From the NCBI RefSeq assembly GCF_946478885.1, contig NZ_CAMLDX010000027.1, positions 1 through 36,562 of the forward strand: a stretch of 36,562 bases of DNA, in the 5' to 3' direction. This stretch comes from an uncultured Bacillus sp. (GTDB lineage: Bacteria > Bacillota > Bacilli > Bacillales_B > DSM-18226). The position numbers were made by a program, and so were the translations under genes. Each line of letters starts with the position of its first letter. The stretch's first letter is position 1. This document shows positions 8,243 through 16,487 of this stretch, piece by piece. The notes below the pieces were generated by a model. It was given only the letters and a program-made list of their open reading frames with translations. It was not told where the DNA came from and made no database searches.

Positions 8243-8716
8243 TTAAGCATGCTTCTCATGAATTCCTTTCGGAAACCAAATGAGTGGATTTTCCCCTAAA
8301 TCGCGATCTAATTCATAGCTGACAGACTTGAAGTCCATTTTTATCCAAAAATCTCTTGAGTTTACACGTGGATTTGTTTTGATCGGTATCCCTTTCTGTT
8401 TGGCGTATTCAACAAGAGCTGTGCCGTATCCTTTGCCTTGATAATCTGGTAGAACTTCTAATTTCCAGATTTCTAAATAATCCACAGCAGGCACAAAATA
8501 TCGGTTAAATTTCCCTGAAACCTGATACATGCTCATTCTGGAGATTAGCTTATCACCAAAGTATATCCCGAAAAAAGGTGATTCGCTGTCATTTTCAATA
8601 ATATTGGCTTCGAGATCTTCGGACATTGAGAGTTCTTGAAGTCCATATTCTTTAAATTTCTTGAATTCTTCCAGTGTTTTATAGTTTACTTTTAGTTTTT
8701 CGATGACGACTGCCAT
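8243..8716 (-). CDS. ylbP: GNAT family N-acetyltransferase YlbP
   Basis: A 157-residue GNAT protein. Acetyl-CoA-binding motif A is visible as KLEVLPDYQGKGYGTALVEY (about 92-111), with the Q-x-x-G-x-G pyrophosphate loop. The fold and motif show an acetyltransferase; the acceptor is unknown. Synteny (next to gerR and panE) supports the name YlbP. ATG 8716 is preceded by AAAGGGGGA on the minus strand. The gene converges on gerR across repeat copy 2 and diverges from panE. Confidence 0.85.
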   Translation of the reverse strand: MAVVIEKLKVNYKTLEEFKKFKEYGLQELSMSEDLEANIIENDSESPFFGIYFGDKLISRMSMYQVSGKFNRYFVPAVDYLEIWKLEVLPDYQGKGYGTALVEYAKQKGIPIKTNPRVNSRDFWIKMDFKSVSYELDRDLGENPLIWFPKGIHEKHA

Positions 8717-9068
8717 GAATAGGTCCCCCTTTGATATTGAAGTGTAAAAAACGGTATGATGTTCTTACAAGGTGAATACGTATATGAATAAACTTATTTA
8801 TTAAAAAATATAAAAAATTAAGATTCTTTGCACTATTATTATATAACACTTACATTTGAAAAGGCTATATTACAAAGAAAACGATTACATTTTTTGCTTT
8901 AAATCATCCTTGAATAGTCAATCCTGCATTCTTTTCTATTAGTGTCGTTTATTTTTTTGCTTAATTATGGATTCTACTTCCTATACCAATAGGAATTCTT
9001 TATTTATAATAGAAGGGGAAAATGTTTGATTCAATGAACGATTATGGCAAAAAGGTTGTGATTGATAC
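8717..9068. other. AT-rich divergent intergenic region ylbP / panE
   Basis: This 352-base, very AT-rich stretch lies between divergent ylbP and panE. It contains a TATAAT at 9005-9010 (plus strand) without a recognisable -35, and a TATAAT-like hexamer on the minus strand near 8840. Its last 50 bases hold a short leader ORF listed separately. No repeat copy, RNA gene or longer ORF was found. Confidence 0.55.
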
Positions 9069-9072
9069 ATGA
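9022..9072 (+). CDS. Putative 16-codon leader peptide overlapping panE
   Basis: An ATG at 9022 opens a 16-residue frame, MFDSMNDYGKKVVIDT, ending at TGA 9070-9072. It is preceded by AGAAGGGGA (9011-9019) at near-ideal distance, and its stop overlaps the panE ATG (9069) as ATGA. panE has no good ribosome binding site of its own: the nearest, AAGG, is about 14 bases away. This layout suggests that translation of the short frame delivers ribosomes to panE. No similarity or function is claimed, and expression is inferred only. Confidence 0.45.
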   Translation: MFDSMNDYGKKVVIDT

Positions 9073-9962
9073 AGATTGGAATTATTGGCGGGGGTTCAAT
9101 CGGTCTGTTATTTGCTTTTTATTTAAGCCAGCGGCAACCTGTCTGTTTATATGTACGAACAAATGAGCAAAAGAATTTGTTAAAAGAAGAAGGGCTGCAT
9201 CTAGTCCGCGGCAATGAAGAGTGGCGGCAGCAAATGGAAGTAAAATTATGTTCAGAATGGCGTGGATTAGAAAACGTGACATTCATTGCGCTGAAGCAAT
9301 ATCAGCTGCAAAACATTGACGAAATATTACAAATGTACGGCAGGGCAGAACATGCTCTTGTTTTTTTACAAAATGGAATGGGACATTTAAAGCTCCTTGA
9401 CCGCCTAAATGGAGATCTCTATGTGGCTGCAGTGGAACAGGGCTCGATGAGAACATCCGGCAATTGTGTCTGCCATACTGGTATTGGCTCTACACGCATT
9501 GCTGCGTACAGGCAGGCTAACTCAGGCCTGCTTCCGTGGCTTGAATCTGAATTTACACACACGTTTCCTTTTCATATTGAGGAGGATTATGAGGTCATGC
9601 TGCTAAAAAAGCTTGTTGTTAATGCGGTCATTAATCCTTTAACAGCTGTTTTACAGGTGAAAAATGGAGATTTAATCACTAATCCATCTTATTTTCAGCT
9701 TGTTCAGCATCTTTTTAAAGAGATTGAACAAGGCTTACAGCTTTTTGATGGAGGCTATTTTGAAAATGTTCTGTCAGTCTGTAGAAAAACAGCGGAAAAT
9801 CAATCCTCAATGTTGCGTGATTTGCTGGAAAAGCGGCCGACAGAAGTGGATGCTATTTTAGGCTATATATTGGAAAGTGCAGAGGAAAATGAAATAAACA
9901 CTCCCGTTATAAAGGCTTTTTACTTTGCAGTGAAAGGAAAGGAGTGCCAAGTGAAGGAGTGA
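9069..9962 (+). CDS. panE: 2-dehydropantoate 2-reductase
   Basis: This enzyme reduces ketopantoate to pantoate with NADPH in the pantothenate/CoA pathway. The 297-residue protein starts MKIGIIGGGSIG, the Rossmann GxGxxG motif. The segment KKLVVNAVINPLTAVL (about 177-192) carries the catalytic Lys and the Asn residues of the ketopantoate reductase fold. A C-terminal helix with SSMLRDLLEKRPTEVD provides the usual substrate-binding Ser and Glu. Gene order gives YlbQ/PanE of B. subtilis. The start overlaps a 16-codon leader ORF, and the next gene begins 4 bases after the stop. Confidence 0.92.
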   Translation: MKIGIIGGGSIGLLFAFYLSQRQPVCLYVRTNEQKNLLKEEGLHLVRGNEEWRQQMEVKLCSEWRGLENVTFIALKQYQLQNIDEILQMYGRAEHALVFLQNGMGHLKLLDRLNGDLYVAAVEQGSMRTSGNCVCHTGIGSTRIAAYRQANSGLLPWLESEFTHTFPFHIEEDYEVMLLKKLVVNAVINPLTAVLQVKNGDLITNPSYFQLVQHLFKEIEQGLQLFDGGYFENVLSVCRKTAENQSSMLRDLLEKRPTEVDAILGYILESAEENEINTPVIKAFYFAVKGKECQVKE

Positions 9963-9966
9963 GGAG

Positions 9967-10362
9967 ATGACAGGCTTCTTTTCATCGATTATTGCAACAT
10001 TCGTGACTATTCCGTTGTTTGGGTATATAATCGTTTTTATTGTAAGTAAGTTGTTGACCAAGAAACATCGGAAATCCGTAGGGATTGCTCTTGACGTGAC
10101 CACGCTGCTGCTAATTATATGCGTTCATTATATGATTATTGCCATATGGGGGACATCCCATCTTTGGCTGATTTTGATCATTATGCTCTTGATCGCAGCT
10201 ATTTTTGTTGTGGTTCATTGGAAAGTCAAGCATGAAATTTATCTTGCTAAGGTGTTCAAGGGCTTTTGGCGTTTCAATTTTTTACTTTTTAGCACCGCCT
10301 ATTTTGTTTTGCTGATTTATGGTCTTATTGTACGTATTAGTCTATCCATTGCAATGTCATAG
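9967..10362 (+). CDS. Small DUF3397-like integral membrane protein
   Basis: A 131-residue protein with four hydrophobic segments (about 3-24, 40-62, 67-85 and 99-127) and basic loops (KLLTKKHRK near 30). Size and topology fit the uncharacterised DUF3397 family found in Bacillaceae beside panE and bshC; I assign this from pattern and position only. The ATG at 9967 has AAGGAG at 9954-9959 inside the end of panE, so it is co-expressed with panE. No catalytic motif is visible and the function is unknown. Confidence 0.75.
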   Translation: MTGFFSSIIATFVTIPLFGYIIVFIVSKLLTKKHRKSVGIALDVTTLLLIICVHYMIIAIWGTSHLWLILIIMLLIAAIFVVVHWKVKHEIYLAKVFKGFWRFNFLLFSTAYFVLLIYGLIVRISLSIAMS

Positions 10363-10447
10363 ATTTTGCGATACTTATCCTATTTTGAGAGCTTCTTGGA
10401 TTACAATAAGGGCAACATGAATTTTGTTAGGAGAAAGGAAGTCATAA

Positions 10448-12073
10448 ATGGAGATGGAGAATCTCTCGCTGCCGGCAGTCAATCGGTTTGCAACTGAATA
10501 TTTGGCAGGCACAGTAGATATACAGCAATTATTTCATTATCAATACCAACTATCTGCCAGCTATACGGACAGACTTCTTGAATTGAAGAACCGGACATTT
10601 ATGAGAAAAGAATTGATTCAATGTATTGAAAAATATATGGAACCGTTTCCTTCTTCAAGTGAAGTCAAACATTCATTAAGAAAGCTGGGAGAGGAGCGGT
10701 GTGTGGTAGTAATAGGCGGGCAACAGGCAGGTATACTGACGGGACCTCTATACTCGATACATAAAATCATCTCGATTATTGCCTTAGCAAGGCAAAAGGA
10801 AGACGAATTAGACATACCCGTCGTCCCGGTCTTTTGGATTGCTGGCGAGGATCATGATTTTCAGGAAGTTAATCATATTTATCTTGAGAAAGCAGGGAAA
10901 ATCCAAAAGCTTGCCTATCCTGAACAAATCCGCGAAAAAAGAATGGTCTCTGAAATAGAGCTGAATCAGGAACAGTGTCTCGAATGGGTCGAGGAGATAG
11001 TAGAGACTTTCGGTGAAACAGAGCATACAAAAACACTTCTTTCATTTCTGCATTCAGCGGCAGAAAAATCAACGAGTTTCGTTGATTTTTTTGCTCATAT
11101 GGTCATGGAACTGTTTAAAGATTACGGTTTGCTGATTGTAGATTCCGCTGATCCCGGGATACGGCATCTGGAAAAAGAAATCTTTATTTCTCAAATTGAG
11201 CGGGCTGCAGACATTACAAGAAGTGTAAAAGAAATGCAAAAAGAGATCACGGCGAAAGGCTTTCACAATATGATTGATATCAGTGAGCAAGCGGCCAATA
11301 TTTTTTATCACGATCCGTATAATAGAGAACGGATTTTGCTGGAATATGATCCTGAAAGAAAATTGTATCTCGGGAAAAATGGTGCTGTTCGCTTTTCCCA
11401 TTCTGAGCTATTGCTAAAAGCAGCAGAATTTCCTGAGCAATTAAGCAATAATGTTGTTACCCGTCCGTTAACGCAAGAATTGCTTTTTCCGACACTCGCT
11501 TTTATTGCCGGTCCTGGTGAAATCGCCTATTGGGCAGAATTAAAAAAGGTTTTTGAAGGTTTTGCAATGAAAATGCCCCCGATTGTTCCACGTCTGAATA
11601 TTACACTATTAGATCGATCTGTTGAAACAGATTTACAGGAATTAGGGTTATCCCTTGAAGAGGTACTGATAGCAGGGACTGAAAAACAACAGCAAGCCTA
11701 TTTAATGTCAGTGAAGGATCAGGAGCTTGATCAGCTATTTCAACTGACAAAGGATGAGCTTTTGGCAAACTATCAGCTGATCGAAAAAAAATTAGACAGA
11801 GGATTATTGGCGCTGTTAGAAAAGAATCGAACCCTTCTGCTGAAACAAATCGAATTTATGGAGACGAAGGCAGCGGATTCATTGGAGAAAAAGCATGAAG
11901 CGATCCTGAATAAGTATCGCAGGGTGCAAAACAAACTTCGTCCGCTAGGGGCACCGCAGGAACGAATGTTAAATGCCCTGCAGTATATGAACAGTTACGG
12001 AATTTATTTTTTCGCTGATTTAGCACGATTGACTTATACATTTGATGGAAGCCATAAAGTAATAAAGATATAA
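10448..12073 (+). CDS. bshC: Bacillithiol biosynthesis cysteine-adding enzyme BshC
   Basis: BshC joins cysteine to GlcN-malate, the last step of bacillithiol synthesis in Firmicutes. The 541-residue length fits the family. A Rossmann-like core is indicated by VVVIGGQQAGILTGPLYSI (about 87-105) and by PVVPVFWIAGEDHDFQEV (about 122-139), both highly conserved. The C-terminal part (about 430-510) is a charged coiled coil, as in the B. subtilis dimer. The ATG at 10448 has AAAGGA 8 bases upstream; an in-frame ATG at 10454 is a possible alternative. The gene ends directly against repeat copy 3, which separates it from the dcw cluster. Confidence 0.95.
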   Translation: MEMENLSLPAVNRFATEYLAGTVDIQQLFHYQYQLSASYTDRLLELKNRTFMRKELIQCIEKYMEPFPSSSEVKHSLRKLGEERCVVVIGGQQAGILTGPLYSIHKIISIIALARQKEDELDIPVVPVFWIAGEDHDFQEVNHIYLEKAGKIQKLAYPEQIREKRMVSEIELNQEQCLEWVEEIVETFGETEHTKTLLSFLHSAAEKSTSFVDFFAHMVMELFKDYGLLIVDSADPGIRHLEKEIFISQIERAADITRSVKEMQKEITAKGFHNMIDISEQAANIFYHDPYNRERILLEYDPERKLYLGKNGAVRFSHSELLLKAAEFPEQLSNNVVTRPLTQELLFPTLAFIAGPGEIAYWAELKKVFEGFAMKMPPIVPRLNITLLDRSVETDLQELGLSLEEVLIAGTEKQQQAYLMSVKDQELDQLFQLTKDELLANYQLIEKKLDRGLLALLEKNRTLLLKQIEFMETKAADSLEKKHEAILNKYRRVQNKLRPLGAPQERMLNALQYMNSYGIYFFADLARLTYTFDGSHKVIKI

Positions 12074-12206
12074 AAACGGAGGAGCTGTCCCAAAAGTAAA
12101 GGTGACAGGCACCACAAAAACGTATCTATTATCACTTTGCATTTATAGGCATTGGATATCGATCGGTTGTGGATGTCTGAATCCCTTATGGGACAGTCTT
12201 TTTTTT
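12072..12206 (+). repeat. Composite palindromic repeat, copy 3 (long form)
   Basis: This 135-base element starts at the bshC stop. Outer arms are AGCTGTCCCA (12083-12092) and TGGGACAG (12189-12196) followed by a T8 run. Inner arms are GGTGACAGGCACCACAA (12101-12117) and a diverged partner in TTGTGGATGTCTGA (12167-12180). Its central section closely matches the reverse complement of copy 1, including ACCACAAAA, GTATCTA, TTATCAC and TGGATAT in the same order. It probably terminates bshC transcription before mraZ. Confidence 0.88.
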
Positions 12207-12290
12207 GCAGGAATATAGAGGATTCTGTCATTAAATATGTCAATAAAACACAGGAGGATTTTTCTTAGTTTAGGTGAATTAAAAAATAGG

Positions 12291-12313
12291 TGGAGGAAAG
12301 TGGAGGGATGTGG
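12291..12313 (+). promoter_or_regulatory. Putative MraZ box (three TGG repeats, 10-bp period)
   Basis: TGGAGGAAAG, TGGAGGGATG and TGGTAAAG follow one another exactly every 10 bases just upstream of mraZ. MraZ proteins bind direct repeats of this spacing in front of their own gene (TGGGN-N5 in E. coli, AAAGTG-type in mycoplasmas). This is therefore very likely the autoregulatory operator of the division cluster. A clear sigma-A promoter could not be placed: a TTGACT at 12319 lacks a suitable -10. Confidence 0.75.
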
Positions 12314-12345
12314 TAAAGTTGACTTAGAAAGTGGGTGTAATAGGT

Positions 12346-12777
12346 ATGTTCATGGGCGAATATCATCATAATGTTGATACGAAAGGCCGCTTGATCGTGC
12401 CTGCTAAATTCCGCGAAGATCTGGGAGAAATATTTATATTGACCAGAGGTCTTGATCAGTGCTTGTTTGGTTACCCGTTGGATGAGTGGAAGGTGATTGA
12501 GGATAAATTAAAAAATCTTCCATTGACAAAAAAAGATGCCCGCGCATTTACGCGCTTCTTTTTTTCAGGTGCCACTGAATGCGAAATTGATAAACAAGGC
12601 CGCATAAATATAGCAACCCCGCTCGTGAACTACGCAAAGCTTGAAAAAGAATGTGTTGTCCTAGGTGTTTCCAATCGAATTGAAATATGGAGCAAGGATA
12701 TTTGGGGTGATTATTTCAGTGAGTCAGCGGATTCTTTTGCTGAGATTGCAGAAAATATGATCGGGTTTGATATATAA
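12346..12777 (+). CDS. mraZ: Transcriptional regulator MraZ
   Basis: A 143-residue protein with two SpoVT/AbrB-like swapped-hairpin halves. Each half has the MraZ DxKGR signature: [14 protein letters not shown] (about 10-23) and [12 protein letters not shown] (about 82-93). MraZ forms ring oligomers and represses the dcw cluster by binding repeats upstream of itself, which are present here at 12291-12313. The ATG at 12346 gives [11 protein letters not shown], the conserved start and length; a GTG at 12331 adds non-conserved residues. The ribosome binding site is weak (GTGGGTG) and close to the operator repeats. rsmH follows in the same unit. Confidence 0.96.
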   Translation: MFMGEYHHNVDTKGRLIVPAKFREDLGEIFILTRGLDQCLFGYPLDEWKVIEDKLKNLPLTKKDARAFTRFFFSGATECEIDKQGRINIATPLVNYAKLEKECVVLGVSNRIEIWSKDIWGDYFSESADSFAEIAENMIGFDI

Positions 12778-12829
12778 TAAATCGTTAAAATAAGATATCC
12801 TATTGGTTCGTTTGGAAAGGTGGAAACAC

Positions 12830-13765
12830 ATGTTTAATCATACAACTGTTTTATTAAATGAAGCTGTTGACGGCCTAAATATTAGGCCTGATGGAATATA
12901 TGTAGACTGTACATTGGGTGGAGCCGGACATAGTGAGTTAATACTTTCAAAGCTGAAAGAAAACGGGAAATTATATGCTTTTGATCAGGATGAAACAGCG
13001 ATTGCTCATGCACAAAATAAATTGTCTTTGTATGGTGATAAATTAACAATCATTAAAAGTAATTTTCTCCATTTGACTGATGAATTAGCAAAATTGAATG
13101 TGTTTGAAGTTGATGGCGTTCTTTATGACTTAGGTGTTTCTTCCCCACAGCTGGATAACCCGGAAAGGGGTTTTAGCTATCATCATGATGCTCCGCTTGA
13201 TATGAGAATGGACAAGGAAGCCAGTCTTACTGCGTATGAAGTCATCAATCATTGGACATATGAGGCTTTGGTTAGGATTTTTTTCCGCTACGGCGAAGAG
13301 AAATTTTCCAAGCAAATTGCCCGCAAAATTGAAACTACCCGCGAAATGGCTCCAATTGAGACGACCGGACAGCTGGTGGATTTGATAAAAGAAGCGATAC
13401 CGGCACCGGCACGAAGAAAGGGCGGACATCCGGCGAAAAGAATTTTTCAGGCAATCCGGATTGCTGTGAATGATGAATTAGGCGTTTTTGAAAATTCTCT
13501 TCAGCAGGCAATTGAGCTGTTAAAACCGGGCGGGAGAATCTGCGTTATTACCTTTCATTCACTGGAAGATCGAATTTGCAAATCAGCTTTTAAGCAGGCT
13601 AGCGATCTGCCTGATTTACCTCCAGGACTGCCGGTTATACCGGATGAATATCAACCCATTTTAAAGCTAATCACAAGAAAGCCTGTTATTCCAAGTGAAG
13701 AGGAATTAGAGCATAATAACCGTGCTAGATCTGCAAAACTCCGGATTGCTGAAAAGCGAGTATAA
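12830..13765 (+). CDS. rsmH: 16S rRNA (cytosine-1402-N4)-methyltransferase RsmH
   Basis: RsmH (MraW) methylates N4 of C1402 in 16S rRNA at the P site. The 311-residue protein has SAM-binding motif [13 protein letters not shown] (about 24-35), FDQDETAI (51-58), and the family motif [11 protein letters not shown] followed by RGFSY and PLDMRMD. ATG 12830 lies 5-6 bases after AAAGGTGG and gives the conserved [11 protein letters not shown] start; the GTG at 12803 is rejected. It sits between mraZ and ftsL as in all Bacillaceae. Confidence 0.97.
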   Translation: MFNHTTVLLNEAVDGLNIRPDGIYVDCTLGGAGHSELILSKLKENGKLYAFDQDETAIAHAQNKLSLYGDKLTIIKSNFLHLTDELAKLNVFEVDGVLYDLGVSSPQLDNPERGFSYHHDAPLDMRMDKEASLTAYEVINHWTYEALVRIFFRYGEEKFSKQIARKIETTREMAPIETTGQLVDLIKEAIPAPARRKGGHPAKRIFQAIRIAVNDELGVFENSLQQAIELLKPGGRICVITFHSLEDRICKSAFKQASDLPDLPPGLPVIPDEYQPILKLITRKPVIPSEEELEHNNRARSAKLRIAEKRV

Positions 13766-13806
13766 TGATTCCACATTACTATATTACTGACTAGGAGGGA
13801 AATCGC

Positions 13807-14175
13807 ATGGGTAATTTAGCAAACCAGCTTCGCCGCGAGCAACAAGTTGAACACAAACAAAAGGATAAATTTCACGTTAATAAGAGAGCAACCGACAAGA
13901 ATTCTTTGTTTTCACCAGGAGAAAAAATTTTAGGTGTCATCTTCGGTGCATTTGTTTGTTTTGGAGCGGTGCATATCATTTCCAATCAAGCATCTATCTA
14001 TGCGTTAAACAAAGATATCGAAGTTACAAAGAAAGACATTCAGGAACAGCAGCGGATTAACAGTGATTTAAATATCCAAGTCAGTGAATTAAGCCAATAT
14101 GATCGAATCAAAGAAAAGGCTAGGGAATTAGGACTTGAGTTAAATGATCAAAACGTTAAGGTTGTGCAGGAATAA
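13807..14175 (+). CDS. ftsL: Cell division protein FtsL
   Basis: A 122-residue bitopic membrane protein. It has a basic cytoplasmic tail (1-38), one transmembrane helix (about 40-58) and an extracellular coiled coil (about 64-108) ending in the conserved ARELGLEL segment. FtsL pairs with FtsB/DivIC and DivIB to activate the septal synthase that includes PBP2B. ATG 13807 has AGGAGGGA upstream. The stop overlaps the pbpB start by one base (TAATG), so the two are translationally coupled. Confidence 0.94.
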   Translation: MGNLANQLRREQQVEHKQKDKFHVNKRATDKNSLFSPGEKILGVIFGAFVCFGAVHIISNQASIYALNKDIEVTKKDIQEQQRINSDLNIQVSELSQYDRIKEKARELGLELNDQNVKVVQE

Positions 14176-16394
14176 TGATTAAAAAACAACGAAATATTAA
14201 TTTTGGAGCAGCGATATTTTTTGTAATATTTGGCCTGCTCTTTTTTGTCTTATTTTTCCGCTTTCTGTATATTCAAGGAACCGGCAAAGCGGAAGGCCAG
14301 GTTTTAGCAGCAAAGGCGGAACAAAAATATACCGGAACAACCACAATAGAGGCTAAACGAGGGACGATCTATGATCGCAACGGAGAGGTCATTGCAGAGG
14401 ATAGGAGCTCGTATAGCTTGATTGCCATCCTTGATAAATCAATGAAATCAGATAAAAAGGCACAATATGTGGTGGATGCTGAAAAAACGGCAAGCGAACT
14501 GGCGAAATATATAGATTTAAAAGAATCACAAATTCTAGATATCATCCGTGACGGGCAAAAGGCAGACCGTTTTCAGGTAGAATTCGGTTCAGCTGGACGG
14601 GATATTACCGTTGAGACAAAAAAGAAGATAGAAAAACTGAATCTTCCCGGGATCACTTTTATCCGAAATATGAAGCGTTTTTATCCGAATGGTATTTTTG
14701 CTTCCCATGTAGTTGGTTATACAGAAACAAAGGATGAAAAAAAACGTACGACAACGATCGGGAAAATTGGAATAGAAAGCAGTTTGAATGAATATTTAAC
14801 CGGAAAGGACGGCTCCTTTCAATATGAGAGCGATGTCTGGGGATATTTGCTCCCGAATGGAAAGGAAAAAATCACACCGGCTCAGGATGGGAAAGATGTG
14901 TACTTAACGATTGATCGGAAAATTCAAATTCTCCTCGAAGATGCGATGAATAAAGTAAATAAAGAATACAAACCGAAGAAAATGATTGGGATTGTAGCTG
15001 ATGCCAAAACAGGAGAAATCCTGGCAATGGGACAGCGACCGACCTTTGATCCGAAGACAAGGGAAGGGATTAATGACAGCTGGTACAATGAAGCCGTAGA
15101 GATCTCTTTTGAACCGGGATCCACGATGAAAACATTTACGCTTGCTGCTGCTGTTCAAGAAGGTGTTTTCAATCCATATGATACATATCAATCAGGCCGA
15201 TATGTCGTTGACCCGAAATCCAAGGCAGTGCCGGACCATAATGGCGGAAACGGCTGGGGGACGATTACTTACCTTGAAGGGGTACAGCGATCGTCGAATG
15301 TTGCCTTTGCCAAATTGGCGAATGAGAAAATTGGCTTTGATAAGTTTAGAGAGTATATCAGTTTGTTTGGCTTTGATAAGCCGACTGGAATTGATCTACC
15401 AAATGAAACAAGCGGGAAAATCGCTTACCAATATGCCATTGAGAAAGCCACAACCGCCTTTGGACAGGGAACGGCCATTACTCCTATCCAGCAGGTGCAG
15501 GCAGCCACGGCTATTGCCAATGATGGGAAGATGATGCAGACGCATGTAGTAGATAGAATTGTCGATCCTAATATGGGAAAAACCATTACACAGGCGAAAC
15601 CAAAGGTTGTCGGGACGCCAATTTCTGAAAGCACAGCCAAGCAGGTAAGAGATTATTTAGAAACAGTTATCACATCCGAAAAAGGCACGGGGCATAATTA
15701 TGCCATTGAGGGCTATGCGGTTGCCGGAAAGACAGGAACGGCACAAATCCCCGCAAAAGGCGGCTACCTATCAGGCTTCAATAATTATATCTTTTCCTTT
15801 TTAGGCATGGCACCAAAGGATGATCCAAGGCTGATTGTTTATGTTGCCGTACAACAACCAAATCTTGATAAGAATCCGGACGGCGCTGTTCCGGTTTCCA
15901 TGATTTTCAACTCGGTGATGAAAAATAGTCTTCAATATTTACAAATTGAACCGAGCGATCAAAAGCCGATAGAGGCAATGTCCGTCCCGAATGTAACGAA
16001 TCTTCCACTGACTGAGGCTAGGGAGAAACTGGCTGGCATGGGCTTTGCTCCTGTCATATTAGGAAATGGTTCCAAGGTGACCGGTCAAATACCTGCAGCG
16101 AAGGAGCAATTGCTTGCGGGAGAGCGGGTAATTTTGAAGACAAATGGAAAATTAACGGCTCCAGACATGACAGGCTGGTCACTAAGGGATGTAATGAAAG
16201 TGGCAGAATTGGCCAACATGAAGCTAAGTTCAACAGGTAGCGGCTACGTAATGAAACAAAATGTGGCTGCGGGAGCTATTCTAAAAGAGGGAGACCATTT
16301 GATTGTTGAATTGGAAAAGTCATCTAAGACTGCGAGGAAGACCGGAAATGAAGAAAATGGATCCAAGGAATCAGCAGTTGAGGTGAAAGACTAA
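14175..16394 (+). CDS. pbpB: Penicillin-binding protein 2B, septal transpeptidase
   Basis: A 739-residue class B PBP that cross-links septal peptidoglycan. Order: a transmembrane helix (about 11-32), a dimerisation/pedestal domain starting at RGTIYDRNG (62-70), then the transpeptidase domain. The three catalytic boxes are intact: S316-T-M-K319, S373-S-N375 and K519-T-G521. Two C-terminal PASTA domains follow (about 601-657 and 660-714), then a polar tail of about 25 residues. Having two PASTA repeats separates it from SpoVD, which has one. The start overlaps the ftsL stop. It is expected to be essential and to work with FtsW, FtsL, DivIC and DivIB. Confidence 0.97.
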   Translation: MIKKQRNINFGAAIFFVIFGLLFFVLFFRFLYIQGTGKAEGQVLAAKAEQKYTGTTTIEAKRGTIYDRNGEVIAEDRSSYSLIAILDKSMKSDKKAQYVVDAEKTASELAKYIDLKESQILDIIRDGQKADRFQVEFGSAGRDITVETKKKIEKLNLPGITFIRNMKRFYPNGIFASHVVGYTETKDEKKRTTTIGKIGIESSLNEYLTGKDGSFQYESDVWGYLLPNGKEKITPAQDGKDVYLTIDRKIQILLEDAMNKVNKEYKPKKMIGIVADAKTGEILAMGQRPTFDPKTREGINDSWYNEAVEISFEPGSTMKTFTLAAAVQEGVFNPYDTYQSGRYVVDPKSKAVPDHNGGNGWGTITYLEGVQRSSNVAFAKLANEKIGFDKFREYISLFGFDKPTGIDLPNETSGKIAYQYAIEKATTAFGQGTAITPIQQVQAATAIANDGKMMQTHVVDRIVDPNMGKTITQAKPKVVGTPISESTAKQVRDYLETVITSEKGTGHNYAIEGYAVAGKTGTAQIPAKGGYLSGFNNYIFSFLGMAPKDDPRLIVYVAVQQPNLDKNPDGAVPVSMIFNSVMKNSLQYLQIEPSDQKPIEAMSVPNVTNLPLTEAREKLAGMGFAPVILGNGSKVTGQIPAAKEQLLAGERVILKTNGKLTAPDMTGWSLRDVMKVAELANMKLSSTGSGYVMKQNVAAGAILKEGDHLIVELEKSSKTARKTGNEENGSKESAVEVKD

Positions 16395-16423
16395 CGATGG
16401 TCTCTTCCGATAGAAGTTCGTGA

Positions 16424-16452
16424 TTCTATTGGAGGGAGTACAAGCATATATT
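16424..16452 (+). promoter_or_regulatory. Sigma-E-type promoter of spoVD
   Basis: CATATATT at 16445-16452 matches the sigma-E -10 consensus CATAYAHT completely. TTCTATT at 16424-16430 lies 14 bases upstream and matches five of seven -35 positions. Transcription would begin near 16459, leaving the AAAGGGG before the spoVD ATG in the leader. B. subtilis spoVD is known to be transcribed in the mother cell by sigma-E. Confidence 0.72.
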
Positions 16453-16487
16453 GGAACGAGCCATATATGAAAGGGGTTCGTTCTTTT

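Noticed and set aside
12319..12343. TTGACT with TAATAG as an mraZ promoter
   Set aside because: The spacing is only 13 bases and it overlaps the ribosome binding region; not a credible sigma-A promoter.
16467..16487. Earlier ATG for spoVD
   Set aside because: It would lie about 8 bases after the predicted sigma-E start with no ribosome site; the conserved N-terminus begins at 16488.
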